A stretch of DNA of 64,000 nucleotides, from positions 1,612,001 through 1,676,000 of the forward strand of contig NZ_CP149994.1 of the NCBI RefSeq assembly GCF_051307055.1, in the 5' to 3' direction. The stretch comes from Dryocola sp051307055. Its GTDB lineage: Bacteria; Pseudomonadota; Gammaproteobacteria; Enterobacterales; Enterobacteriaceae. Below the pieces are notes generated by a model, which worked only from the letters and a program-made list of their open reading frames with translations, was not told the DNA's origin and made no database searches. This document shows positions 36,086 through 46,200 of the stretch, piece by piece; the stretch's first letter is position 1, and each line of letters begins with the position of its first letter. The translations under genes and the position numbers were made by a program.

Positions 36086-37393
36086 ATGAAAGCCATGCGC
36101 CTCAAACCTGCCCCCGACTGCCGTGAAGACATTGCCTTCCGGCTGCGGATCGTTGAAGAAAACAAAACGCTCAATGCGATTCTGGGAGTGAATCCTGACG
36201 CCCTGGCGCAGGCGGAACTTTGTCACCGGGCAAGCAGGCGCGGCATAGCGTTCGGGCCGCTGCACGGCGTTCCTGTGATTATTAAAGATAATATCGCCTG
36301 CGCAGACTTGCCGATAACGCTTGGCTGCCGGGCTCTCGCTTCCCTGCGCGCCTCTGCGGACTCGCTGGTGGTGCAACGGCTGCGCGCCGCAGGCGCCATC
36401 ATCCTTGCCCGGGCCAACATGTCCGAATTCGCCTTCGATGTACGCTCGCGCAGTTCGTTAGGCGGCGATGTGCTTAATCCTCTGCGGCCTGACATTACGG
36501 CAGGCGGATCAAGCGGCGGCTGCGCGGCGGCGGTGGCGGCCGGGATGGCGGATGGCGCGCTGGGAACGGATACCGGCGGTTCCATTCGTATTCCCTCCAG
36601 CTATACCGGGCTGGTAGGGTTAAGACCCAGCTTTCGTCGGGAGCTGCTGGAAGGCATTGCCCCGCTTTCGCCGAGTAAAGATACCGTAGGCCCGATGGTG
36701 CATACCGTGCAGGACGCCGCGTTGCTGCACGCTATTATCCACGGGAAAAAGCCAGCGCCTTTACAGCAAATGCCGCTGTCAGGCATTCGTCTTGGGGTGC
36801 TTTCAGGTCTGGAAGGGGACGACGAGCTACAGGGGCAGGTGTGGCGGGCCGCGCTGGAAAGATTGCGGCGGGCCGGCGCCGTCATCATCCCCGTTACGTT
36901 GCCCGAGCTTGAGGCGGTCCGGCAGACTACCTGTCTGAGCGTTTATGAGTTCCGGGTTGCCTTTGACGCCTGGTTAAAAGGGTATGCCAACACCCCGGCC
37001 GGGCTGGCCGCTATTTTCGCTTCAGAGCAGTTCCTGCCTGAATTTTCCCCGTTTATTACCCGGCTGCTGGAAGTAAATACCCTGAAAAATCCTGAGTGGC
37101 TGGCGGGGCGCAGATTTCGCCGTCGGTTACGCCGCAGCCTGAGCGATGCGATGGTGCAGAATGCTATTCAGGGCTTGCTGTATCCAACGGTAAGCCAGCT
37201 TCCGAAGACGCTTGAAAAGATGCCCCCGGGCTGCGCCCCGGAGCTGGCCGCAATCAGCGGCCTGCCTGCCCTGACGCTTCCATGCGGCGTCAGTAGCGAG
37301 GGAGTTCCTGTAGGCATGGAGATTTTGTCGGGCGAGAGGGATGAAACTTCATTGCTGACTCTGGCGCTGGCGTGTGAAACGGCGTTGCAGTGA
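36086..37393 (+). CDS. Amidase-signature family hydrolase
   Basis: A 435-residue amidase-signature enzyme. The catalytic triad is visible: Lys in VPVIIKDNI (about residue 72), the cis-Ser in AGGSSGG (about 146) and the nucleophile Ser in DTGGSIRIPSS (about 171). These enzymes hydrolyse amides of many kinds (indoleacetamide, malonamate, aryl amides, allophanate). The sequence does not show which substrate, and no glutaminyl-tRNA amidotransferase partners (gatB, gatC) are near. ATG 36086 follows CGGAAAAG. It takes the place of ymfA/ycfZ seen in E. coli between cobB and potD, and is bounded by a REP element and hairpins. Confidence 0.87.
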   Translation: MKAMRLKPAPDCREDIAFRLRIVEENKTLNAILGVNPDALAQAELCHRASRRGIAFGPLHGVPVIIKDNIACADLPITLGCRALASLRASADSLVVQRLRAAGAIILARANMSEFAFDVRSRSSLGGDVLNPLRPDITAGGSSGGCAAAVAAGMADGALGTDTGGSIRIPSSYTGLVGLRPSFRRELLEGIAPLSPSKDTVGPMVHTVQDAALLHAIIHGKKPAPLQQMPLSGIRLGVLSGLEGDDELQGQVWRAALERLRRAGAVIIPVTLPELEAVRQTTCLSVYEFRVAFDAWLKGYANTPAGLAAIFASEQFLPEFSPFITRLLEVNTLKNPEWLAGRRFRRRLRRSLSDAMVQNAIQGLLYPTVSQLPKTLEKMPPGCAPELAAISGLPALTLPCGVSSEGVPVGMEILSGERDETSLLTLALACETALQ

Positions 37394-37403
37394 GGCAGTG
37401 AAA

Positions 37404-37457
37404 GAGCGGAGGCCGGATCTCCGCTCCTGCTAACCCTCTCCCTTGCAGGGAGAGGGT
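37404..37457. terminator. Two tandem hairpins between convergent amidase and potD
   Basis: GAGCGGAG (37404-37411) pairs with CTCCGCTC (37419-37426), and ACCCTCTCCCT (37433-37443) pairs with AGGGAGAGGGT (37447-37457) around TGC. The second is a hairpin type common in enterobacterial intergenic regions. Neither has a long T run. Confidence 0.6.
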
Positions 37458-37464
37458 AAAGAGC

Positions 37465-38511
37465 TTAGCGGCCGGCCTTCAGCTTCTGATAGTAAGACTC
37501 GTAAATAGCGCTGGCCTCGCCCACGTCGTTCTGCCACTCCCCGTTTTTCAGCACCGCTTCATCCGGGTACAGCGTTTTATCATCCGCCACCTCTTTCGGC
37601 AGCAGCTTGCGGGCTGCAAGGTTCGGCGTCGGGTAGCCGATAGTTTCCGCCACCTGTTTCGCCACGTCCGGACGCAGCAGGAAGTTGATCAGCTTCAGCG
37701 CGCCGTCGACGTTTTTCGCATTCGCCGGGATAGAAAGATTATCCATCCAGAAAATGCCGCCTTCTTTCGGCCAGACGATGTCCAGCGGCGTACCGGCCTG
37801 GCGCGCCACGTAGGCGGAACCGTTCCAGACCATTCCCAGATTCACTTCACCTTCCATATAGGGGTTGGCCGGGTTGTCTGAGTTGAACGCCGCAACGTTT
37901 GGCATCAGCTTTTGTAATTCGTGATAGGCCGCTTCGATCTCCTTCGGATCGGTAGTGTTACCGGAATAGCCGAGCTTACGCAGCGCGATCTGGAATACTT
38001 CGCGCGCGTCGTCGGTCAGCAGCAGGCTTTGTTTATATTCCGGTTTCCACAGATCCGCCCAGCTTGTCACCGTCTTCGGATCGATAGCCTCGCTGTTGAC
38101 GCCGATGGCGGTGGCGCCCCAGATGTACGGAATGGAGTAGTCGTTATTCGGATCGAACGGCTTGTTCAGCATCTCGGGATCGAGATTTTTGAAGTTGGTC
38201 AGCTTGCTCTTGTCGATCTTCTGGATCATGCCTTCCTTGCGCATCTTCGCCACAAAGTAGGTGGACGGCACGACTAAATCGTAGGCGCCGTCTTTGTAAG
38301 TTTTGAGCTTGGCATACATGGTTTCATTCGACTCGTAGGTCGAATAGATAACCTTAATGCCCGTCTCTTTGGTGAACTGCTCCAGCAGGCCCGGCGGTAC
38401 ATATTCGGTCCAGTTATAGAAATAGAGCGTCTTGCTGTCGTCGGCATGCGCGGCGCTGACGCCCAGCGCCAGTGCACCCGCAGCAAGCAGGTGGCGTGAC
38501 CATTGTTTCAT
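37465..38511 (-). CDS. potD: Spermidine/putrescine-binding periplasmic protein
   Basis: PotD delivers spermidine, and with lower affinity putrescine, to the PotABC importer. It has 348 residues (E. coli 348) with a signal peptide ending AAHADD (about residue 23). Polyamine-contacting regions such as NWTEYVPPGLL, YIWGATAIGVNS and MVWNGSAYVARQ, with aromatic and acidic residues, are conserved. It is the last gene of potABCD; its ATG overlaps the potC stop (ATGA). Confidence 0.96.
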   Translation of the reverse strand: MKQWSRHLLAAGALALGVSAAHADDSKTLYFYNWTEYVPPGLLEQFTKETGIKVIYSTYESNETMYAKLKTYKDGAYDLVVPSTYFVAKMRKEGMIQKIDKSKLTNFKNLDPEMLNKPFDPNNDYSIPYIWGATAIGVNSEAIDPKTVTSWADLWKPEYKQSLLLTDDAREVFQIALRKLGYSGNTTDPKEIEAAYHELQKLMPNVAAFNSDNPANPYMEGEVNLGMVWNGSAYVARQAGTPLDIVWPKEGGIFWMDNLSIPANAKNVDGALKLINFLLRPDVAKQVAETIGYPTPNLAARKLLPKEVADDKTLYPDEAVLKNGEWQNDVGEASAIYESYYQKLKAGR

Positions 38512-39299
38512 TTAAACGTCCCCTGAATTTTAGTTTTATCACGAAGGATGAGCTGGGAGGCCAGAACCAGGCCCAGCGACAGAACTAACAGAATGGTTGC
38601 CAGCGCGTTCACCTCGGGCGACACGCCGACTTTCACCATCGAATAGATCTTCAACGGCAAAATTTCATAGCTCGGCCCTGTTACAAACGAAGAGACAACC
38701 ACGTCGTCCATCGACAGGGTAAAGCTCAGCAGCCAGCCTGCCGCGACGGCGGGCATCGCCAGCGGCAGAATAATTTTGCGCAGGATGGTTATTTCGCCAG
38801 CGCCAAGATCTTTCGCCGCTTCCAGCATGCGCACGTCAAAGCCTTTCAGCCGCGAATAGACGGTTACCACCACGAACGGCAGGCAGAAGGTGATATGCGA
38901 GAACAGCAGCGACCAGAAGCCGAGCGAAACGCCCAGCAGCATAAACAGCACCAGCAGGGAAATCGCCATCACGATATCCGGCGACATCATCACCACAAAC
39001 AGCATGCCGCTGACGAAGGGTTTGCCGCGAAAACGATAGCGATAGAGCGCCACCGCCGTCAGCGAGCCAATCAGCGTGGCGAAGGTGGCAGAAAAAACGG
39101 CCATCGTCAGCGAGTGCTGTGCCGCCTGCAGCAGGCTGTCGTTATTGATCAGCAGGCTGTACCACTTAGCGGTAAACCCCTGCCAGTTAATGCCGAAGCG
39201 CGAGCTGTTAAAGGAGTTGACGATCAGAATGATTATCGGAATGTAGAGATACGCATAGATGGCGGTCATAAAGAGAGCGCGAAACGGACGACCGATCAT
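38508..39299 (-). CDS. potC: Spermidine/putrescine ABC transporter permease PotC
   Basis: PotC is an inner-membrane subunit of the preferential spermidine importer. It has 263 residues (E. coli 264) with six predicted helices and the binding-protein-dependent transport signature EAAKDLGAGEITILRKIILP near residue 165, which docks the PotA ATPase. It overlaps potB and potD by 4 bases on each side, indicating coupled translation. Confidence 0.95.
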   Translation of the reverse strand: MIGRPFRALFMTAIYAYLYIPIIILIVNSFNSSRFGINWQGFTAKWYSLLINNDSLLQAAQHSLTMAVFSATFATLIGSLTAVALYRYRFRGKPFVSGMLFVVMMSPDIVMAISLLVLFMLLGVSLGFWSLLFSHITFCLPFVVVTVYSRLKGFDVRMLEAAKDLGAGEITILRKIILPLAMPAVAAGWLLSFTLSMDDVVVSSFVTGPSYEILPLKIYSMVKVGVSPEVNALATILLVLSLGLVLASQLILRDKTKIQGTFK

Positions 39300-40153
39300 T
39301 CTAATTCCACCTTCTTGTTGAGCAGGCGCGCCGCACGCCAGTAAATCAGCAGCATAAAGCCCATCACCAGCGTCAGGGTGATGCTGGTCGCTGCGCCAAA
39401 CGGCCAGTCGCGAATGTTCAGGAACTGGCTCTTAATCACGTTGCCAATCAGCAGGTTTTTCGCGCCGCCCATTAAATCGGAGACGTAAAACAGGCCCATC
39501 GCCGGCAGCATCACCAGCAAACAGCCGGCAATAATCCCCGGCATGGTCAGCGGAATAATAATGCGCACGAAGGTTTGCAGCTTGCTGGCTCCAAGATCGC
39601 GCGCCGCCTCCAGCAGCGGCTTGTCGAGTTTTTCGATGCTGGAATAGAGCGGCATCACCATAAACGGCAGCAGAATATAGACCAGCCCGAGGATAACCGC
39701 GCTTTCGGTATACATAATGCGCACGGGCGTGTCGATAACCCCCAGCCACAGCAGAAAGGCGTTGAGGTAGCCTTTGGTGCTGAGAAATATTTTCAGCCCG
39801 TAGATGCGGATCAGCGAGTTGGTCCAGAAGGGCACAATCAGCAGGAACAGCAGCAGCGGACGCACGCGCTCCGGCAGGCGTGCCAGAAACCAGGCGAACG
39901 GATAGCCCAGCGCCAGGCAGGCAAGCGTGGCTATCAGCGCCATATTCAGCGAATGCAGCAGCACCTGAGCGTAGAGCGGATCGGCCAGACGCGCGTAGTT
40001 ATCCAGCGTGAAGACCATGCTGACAAAATTCGCATCGTCACGCGTTAAAAAACTGGTGCCGATAATCATCAGGTTCGGCAGGAAAACGAACAGCACCAGC
40101 CAGCCGACAACGGTGGCGATCGCCACATTCTGAAATTTACGCGAGCTCTTCAT
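39296..40153 (-). CDS. potB: Spermidine/putrescine ABC transporter permease PotB
   Basis: PotB is the other membrane subunit of the importer. It has 285 residues from ATG 40153, which begins MKSSRKFQN as in the longer E. coli annotation; an in-frame TTG at 40180 would add nine residues inside potA. Six helices and the EAA loop (EAARDLGASKLQTFVRIIIP) are present. It overlaps potA by 17 bases and potC by 4. Confidence 0.94.
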   Translation of the reverse strand: MKSSRKFQNVAIATVVGWLVLFVFLPNLMIIGTSFLTRDDANFVSMVFTLDNYARLADPLYAQVLLHSLNMALIATLACLALGYPFAWFLARLPERVRPLLLFLLIVPFWTNSLIRIYGLKIFLSTKGYLNAFLLWLGVIDTPVRIMYTESAVILGLVYILLPFMVMPLYSSIEKLDKPLLEAARDLGASKLQTFVRIIIPLTMPGIIAGCLLVMLPAMGLFYVSDLMGGAKNLLIGNVIKSQFLNIRDWPFGAATSITLTLVMGFMLLIYWRAARLLNKKVELE

Positions 40154-41273
40154 CAGCCAGTACAACCTCCCAGCTTTCAACCCAGGTGACGGCCATTTTC
40201 TGATCGAGCGAGTGATCGAAGTCCGGATCGTCCTCGTTAAAGAACTCGCTCACCATCACCATTTTGCCGTTTTCCAGCTCAACGCTCGATTCCAGCGTCA
40301 TCCCTTTGTAGTTGCGCTCGCGCACGTAGCCAATCAGGCCGTCAACGACGCTTGTGTCGTTAATCTCTTCGACGCGCAGATCTTCCGGGCGCAGCAGGAC
40401 GTTAAGTTTTTGACCGGCCACCACCGGCAGCTCAGCGAAAATATTGCATTCGCGGCCTTCTACGTTTGCCCGCACGCGCTGCTCGTCGATGCGTTCGATA
40501 ACGGTGGCGGCAAAGATATTGATCTCGCCAATAAAGCTTGCCACGAACAGGTTCTTCGGCTCTTCGTAGATTTCACGCGGCGTGCCGTCCTGCTCGATGC
40601 GGCCTTCACGCATCACCACGATGCGGTCGGACATGGTCAGCGCTTCTTCCTGATCGTGGGTGACGAATACGAAGGTGATGCCAAGCTTGCGCTGCAGCGC
40701 TTTCAGTTCGTTCTGCATCTGCTTGCGCAGCTTGTAATCCAGCGCGGAGAGGGATTCGTCGAGCAGCAGAAGGCGGGGTTTATTCACCACGGCGCGGGCG
40801 ATGGCAACGCGCTGCTGCTGGCCGCCGGAAAGCTGATGAGGCTTGCGCTGGGCAAAGGCTTCGAGCTGGACCGTCTTTAGCGCTTCGGTGACGCGCGGGG
40901 CGATCTCCGCAGCAGGCGTTTTTTGCATCCTCAGACCAAAGGCGACGTTTTCAAAAACGGTCATATGAGGAAACAGGGCATAGCTCTGGAAGACGGTGTT
41001 GACGTGGCGATGCTCCGCCGGAACCTGGGTGATATCCTGGTCTTCGAGCGAAATGGTGCCCGTATCGACGTTTTCCAGCCCGGCGATCAGGCGCAGAACG
41101 GTGGTTTTGCCGCAGCCGGAAGGGCCGAGCAGCGTCAGGAATTCACCATGATTAATGGTGAGCGAGAAGTCAGAAATAACGGTTTTACCATCAAAGCTCT
41201 TATCAACTCCCGCAAGGCATACCAGCGGTGAGAGCGAACGAGGCTGTGTATTCAATTTTTTACGCTGTCCCAT
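40137..41273 (-). CDS. potA: Spermidine/putrescine ABC transporter ATPase PotA
   Basis: PotA is the ATPase of PotABCD. It has 378 residues, equal to E. coli, from the ATG at 41273 (MGQRKKLN); an in-frame start at 41336 would add 21 non-conserved residues. Walker A is GPSGCGKTT, the signature LSGGQQQRVAIARA, Walker B LLLLDESLSALD, where Ser replaces the commoner Pro as in E. coli PotA, and a C-terminal TOBE regulatory domain starts near residue 300. It is the first gene of the operon; 255 bases upstream separate it from pepT and hold both promoters. Confidence 0.95.
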   Translation of the reverse strand: MGQRKKLNTQPRSLSPLVCLAGVDKSFDGKTVISDFSLTINHGEFLTLLGPSGCGKTTVLRLIAGLENVDTGTISLEDQDITQVPAEHRHVNTVFQSYALFPHMTVFENVAFGLRMQKTPAAEIAPRVTEALKTVQLEAFAQRKPHQLSGGQQQRVAIARAVVNKPRLLLLDESLSALDYKLRKQMQNELKALQRKLGITFVFVTHDQEEALTMSDRIVVMREGRIEQDGTPREIYEEPKNLFVASFIGEINIFAATVIERIDEQRVRANVEGRECNIFAELPVVAGQKLNVLLRPEDLRVEEINDTSVVDGLIGYVRERNYKGMTLESSVELENGKMVMVSEFFNEDDPDFDHSLDQKMAVTWVESWEVVLADEELA

Positions 41274-41528
41274 AAATAACGCATCAAATGACTCATCGAT
41301 GCGGGGTTTGTGAGTAACCACCTTGAGGTTCGGCACATTCAGTAAGGGCTGGCATTCTACGGCAAAGTCTAAAAATCGCCAATTGTTGATGCGCTGATGT
41401 GCCTGTATTTCAACTATGTTTAGCTGAACGGGACTATTTTCAGCAGCAACGGGCTAAAAGTGACCTGAAACAATATTTACCGCCAGTGGCTTATTGATAA
41501 TAGCGTCACAAAAAATGAGGGTAGCCAG

Positions 41529-42755
41529 ATGGAAAAATTACTTGAGCGCTTTTTGCAGTACGTCTGCGTGGAGACTCAGTCTAAGCCCGGCGTCAAACAG
41601 GTCCCGAGCACCGAAGGACAGTGGAAGCTTTTAACGTTGCTCAAAGAGCAGATGGATGAGCTGGGCCTGGTGAACGTCACGCTGGGCGAGCACGGTACGC
41701 TGATGGGGACACTACCGTCCAACGTCAATAAACCTGTACCGCCCATCGGCTTTATCTCTCATGTCGATACCGCGCCGGACTTTACCGGTAAAAATGTTAA
41801 TCCGCAGATTGTTGAAAATTATCGCGGCGGGGATATTGCGCTCGGTATCGGCGACGAAGTGCTTTCGCCGGTGATGTTCCCGGTGCTGCACCAGCTGCTG
41901 GGGCAGACGCTTATCACCACCGACGGCAAAACCCTCTTAGGCGCCGATGATAAAGCAGGCGTTGCGGAAATCATGACCGCGCTGGCGGTGCTGAAAGAAA
42001 AAAATACCCCGCACGGCGATATTCGCGTGGCCTTCACGCCGGATGAAGAGGTGGGCAAGGGCGCGAAGTACTTTGACGTGGAAGCCTTTGACGCCCGCTG
42101 GGCCTATACGGTAGACGGCGGCGGCGTGGGCGAGCTGGAATGCGAAAACTTCAACGCCGCCTCCGTGACCATCAAAATCGTCGGCAACAACGTCCACCCG
42201 GGCACGGCTAAAGGCGTGATGGTGAATGCCCTCTCACTCGCCGCGCGCATTCATGCGGAAGTCCCGGCTAACGAAAGCCCGGAGTGCACCGAAGGTTACG
42301 AAGGCTTTTATCATCTGCACGGCATTAAAGGCTCGGTAGACAAAGCGGAGATGCACTACATCATCCGCGATTTTGACCGCGAGCAGTTTGAAGCGCGCAA
42401 ACGCAAAATGATGGATATCGCGAAGAAGGTTGGCAAAGGGCTGCATCCGGATTGCTATATCGAACTTATCATTGAAGACAGCTACTACAACATGCGCGAG
42501 AAGGTTGCGGAGCATCCCTGTATCGTGGATGTGGCCCGCCAGGCCATGCTGGACTGCGGCATTGAACCGATCGTGAAACCCATCCGCGGCGGCACCGACG
42601 GCGCGCAGCTCTCCTTTAAAGGCTTACCCTGCCCGAACCTGTTCACCGGCGGCTATAACTACCACGGCAAACATGAGTTTGTGACGCTGGAAGGAATGGA
42701 GAAAGCGGTGGCGGTGATTGTAAAAATTGCTGAGCTGACGGCGCAGCGGGGCTGA
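41529..42755 (+). CDS. pepT: Peptidase T
   Basis: PepT is a zinc tripeptidase of the M20 family that removes N-terminal residues from tripeptides. It has 408 residues, as in E. coli. Zn ligands are visible in FISHVDTAPD (His and Asp near 78), LGADDKAG (Asp near 140), FTPDEEVGKG (catalytic Glu and Zn Glu near 174), VDGGG and the C-terminal YHGKHE. ATG 41529 follows GAGGGTAGCC. In Salmonella pepT is induced anaerobically by FNR; no clear FNR box was seen here. This is the last gene in the E. coli order. Confidence 0.96.
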   Translation: MEKLLERFLQYVCVETQSKPGVKQVPSTEGQWKLLTLLKEQMDELGLVNVTLGEHGTLMGTLPSNVNKPVPPIGFISHVDTAPDFTGKNVNPQIVENYRGGDIALGIGDEVLSPVMFPVLHQLLGQTLITTDGKTLLGADDKAGVAEIMTALAVLKEKNTPHGDIRVAFTPDEEVGKGAKYFDVEAFDARWAYTVDGGGVGELECENFNAASVTIKIVGNNVHPGTAKGVMVNALSLAARIHAEVPANESPECTEGYEGFYHLHGIKGSVDKAEMHYIIRDFDREQFEARKRKMMDIAKKVGKGLHPDCYIELIIEDSYYNMREKVAEHPCIVDVARQAMLDCGIEPIVKPIRGGTDGAQLSFKGLPCPNLFTGGYNYHGKHEFVTLEGMEKAVAVIVKIAELTAQRG

Positions 42756-42865
42756 GTAGGCAGGAGGCAGCGCCTTATAGCATCTGGTTAAAAGAAGAGG
42801 CCTGATGCCGATCGTTTACGGATCGGTTGACCGCTCCGGTAGCTGGTGTAAAAAGGGTTCCATCT

Positions 42866-43024
42866 TCACTCTGGAGCCTTTTTTAAAGGGAACTTCCCAG
42901 GATTGAACGGCTTAATGACGTAATCATCAGCACCGAGCCTCAGGCCCATAAGCGCTAATGCCTGCTCGCCATCTGCGACCCTGAGCGTTTGCATACCCGC
43001 TTGATGCAATAATGTATCCCGCCA
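42866..43024 (-). pseudogene. Response-regulator receiver domain remnant
   Basis: The minus-strand frame ending at TGA 42866-42868 reads DTLLHQAGMQTLRVADGEQ, then ALALMGLRLGADDYVIKPFN, then PGKF. These are two ends of an OmpR-type receiver domain: the helix-1/beta-2 region and the LGADDYVxKPF segment after beta-5. The middle, with the phosphorylated Asp and about 45-50 residues, is missing in frame, as is the start, and the output domain is replaced by LKKAPE and a stop. It is therefore a deleted remnant. It lies beside the RND pump, transcribed in the same direction. The remaining 42756-43241 interval shows no gene. Confidence 0.75.
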
Positions 43025-43203
43025 GTAACATTTACCGCTCCTGTTATATTAAAATTCAAAAATATTCCGCGCGCATTAATCTCTGACTTGCTGGATGACT
43101 CACTCCTCGCTATTTAAATCTGATGGCACTATCAAATAATCTTCTCAAGGCCATTTTCATATTAAATGCTTGCACTCATATCCATATATTAATATGGAGC
43201 CTG

Positions 43204-43233
43204 TTGCAGGAGAGGCGTTATCCTCTCCTGCAA
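43204..43233. terminator. Hairpin after the RND pump gene
   Basis: TTGCAGGAGAGG pairs perfectly with CCTCTCCTGCAA around CGTTAT, 9 bases after the pump stop codon on the minus strand. No T run follows, so it may protect the mRNA 3' end rather than terminate alone. Confidence 0.55.
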
Positions 43234-43241
43234 ATTACCGA

Positions 43242-46200
43242 TCAGGTGCGCGCTTTCTTTTTAACCCTGTCAACCAGTGTTAACACCGTAACGAAGAATA
43301 CGGGAACGAAAAAGATGGCGAGTAACGTTCCGGTTACCATGCCGCCAAACACCCCGGTACCAATCGCCTGCTGAGTCGTGGCACTTGCCCCCGAAGCGAG
43401 CATTAGCGGAACGACGCCCAGCGTGAATGCCAGCGATGTCATCATGATGGGCCTTAAACGCATCCGCGCGGCCTTGACCGTGGCATTCAGAAGACTCTCT
43501 CCCTCATGCTGCAGCTGGCGGGCAAACTCAACGATCAGGATGGCGTTTTTAGCAGACAGGCCGATGATGGTAATCATCCCCACCTTGAAGAAGGCGTCAT
43601 TCGGCATCCCCCTCAGGTAGACAGCGATCATCGCCCCGATAAGCCCCAGCGGGACGACGAGCATCACTGAAACCGGTATCGACCAGCTTTCATAGAGAGC
43701 AGCCAGTACGAGGAAAATCACCAGCATCGAGAGCAGCATCAACATCGGGGCTTCGGAAGCAGACTGTTGTTCCTGAAGCGACTGCCCGGTCCATTCGATG
43801 GCAAAGCCTGCCGGTAAATCAGCAGCGATTTTTTCCATTTCTGCCATAGCATCGCCGCTTGAATAGCCCCAGTTTGGCCAGCCGGTTATCCTGAATGCCG
43901 GATATCCCTGATAGCGAACCATCTGTACCGGCGACGCTTGCCATACAGGGCGAACAAACTCAGACAGCGGTACCATTCCGCCATTTTTATTACGCACATT
44001 CAGCGCCAGAATTTCTGGTAGCTGCATGCGCGATGAGGCTTCTGCCTGCACAATGACCTGTTGCATGCGTCCGTTATTGGGGAAGTCATTAACGTAGCTG
44101 GAACCGAGGGCGCCCGACAGCGTCTGATTGATTTCATTGAACGATACCCCCATCGCCTCAGCCTTAGGCCTGTCTATTTTAAGGCTGATGCCCATACCGT
44201 CAGGAAGTCCATCCATGTAAACGCCATATAACGCTTCACTCTGTCCCGCTTTTTCCAGCAGCGTATTTAGCGCCTTGACCAGTTCCGGATATCCGTGGCC
44301 GGACCGGTCTTCCAGGCGAAGGGTGAAGCCGGAAGATGTGCTGAGCTCGGAAATGGCGGGAGGAAGCAGGCTGGTAATGGTCGCCTGCGGAATGTCACCC
44401 ATTTCATTCTGCACGTTTGTCACTTCGTTCTGAGCGGTTGCTCCGTTGCGCCGATCCCAGTCCTTAAGTGTCGTAAAGGCCATTGCGGAGTTCGTCCCTG
44501 AACCGGAAAAACTAAAGCCCAGGATCGAAACGTTACGCTCTACGCCTGGACGATCCATAACTAGTTTCTCATATTTTTTTACGACCTCTTCCGTACGCTC
44601 AAGCGTGGCATCAGCCGGTAGCTGAACAGAGGTGATGAAATACCCCTGATCTTCCTCAGGCAGGAAAGAAGAAGGTAAAAACTTAAATGCGAAATAGAGC
44701 ACGCCACACAAAGCCAGATAGATAAGCGTCATTCTGCCGGATTTACGTATGACGCGGGTAACACCATTTTCATAACGGCCGGTCAGGCGATCGAACGTTC
44801 TATTAAACCAGGTAAAAAAACGATTCTTTTTATGAGAATCAGCCGTAACGGGTTTTAAGAGCGTGGCGCACAGCGCCGGCGTCAGGGTTAAAGCCAGAAA
44901 CGCTGAAAACAGAATAGAGACCGCCATCGAAAGCGTAAACTGACGATAAATCACCCCGACCGAGCCCGAAGCCAGCCCCATAGGAAGAAACACGGCTGTC
45001 AGCACTAATGTAATACCGACCACTGCGCCGGTAATTTCCTTCATGGCCTTAATCGTCGCCTCTTTAGGAGATAATCCTTCCTCGGCCATCAGGCGTTCTA
45101 CGTTCTCAACCACCACGATGGCATCATCAACGATGATGCCAATGGCCAGTACCATGCCATACATTGTCAGGACGTTGATGGAAAAACCCGCCAGCATCAT
45201 CACCGTAAAGGTTCCCAGCAATGCTACCGGCGCAACGATGGCGGGTATAAAGGTATAGCGAACGTTTTGCAGGAAGAGGTACATCACCAGGAAGACAAGT
45301 ACCATCGCTTCGATAAACGTATGAACCACTTTCTCTATAGAAATTTTGACGAAGGGCGAAGTGTCAAAAGGTATGGAATACTCCATCCCTGAAGGAAAAG
45401 ATTTCGCCAGATCCTGCATGCGGGCTTTTACCGCGTCAGAGGTCAGCACCGCGTTAGCGCCCGGGGATAGCTGAATGGCAGCGGCAGTCGAGCCATGGCC
45501 GTTCTCCCGGATGGCAAACGCATAAGACTGTAGTCCCAGCTCAACCCTGGCCACATCACCCAGCGTCACGCGAGAGCCGTCCGGGTTCGCCCTGAGGACA
45601 ATCTTACGGAATTCCTCCGGCGTACCAAGCTGTCCATTCACGTCCAGAGGATAGGCAGTTAACTGAGTTGCGGTTGAAGGCGAATCGCCCAGTTTACCGG
45701 GTGAAACCTGAGCATTTTGTTCCGTAATTGCCGTATTGATGTCGCTGACCGATAGCCTGTAAGCGATGAGTTTTGCCGGATCAACCCATATACGCATCGC
45801 TTTTTCGGAACCAAACGCCTGGATTTTTCCAACGCCGTCAATGCGGCGCAGCTCGTCAGTGATTTTCCGGGCAAAATAGTCACTCAAATCCGCTTCGCTG
45901 AATTTCCCGTTGGGAGAATTCAGTCCAACCATCATCAGAAATCCCGACGATGCGGCTTCAACGCTTAATCCATTCTGACGTACTGCCTGTGGAAGGCGAG
46001 GTTCCACCACTTTGATCTGATTCTGAACATCCACCTGTGCGAGACGGATATCAGTCCCGGGCTTAAACGTAACTGTGATTGTCGCAACGCCAGACGTATC
46101 ACTGGTGGATTCATAATACAGCAGGTCGTCAACGCCCGATAATTCACGTTCAATCAGTGAAATGACCGATTCATTCATGGTCTGAGGCGTGGCACCGGGA

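Noticed and set aside
41440..41528. FNR site upstream of pepT (TTGATAATAGCGTC)
   Set aside because: Only the left half matches TTGAT-N4-ATCAA; the right half does not.
43123..43374. 83-codon plus-strand frame at the end of the RND gene
   Set aside because: Half of it is antisense to the RND gene and the other half crosses the hairpin; no start signal.
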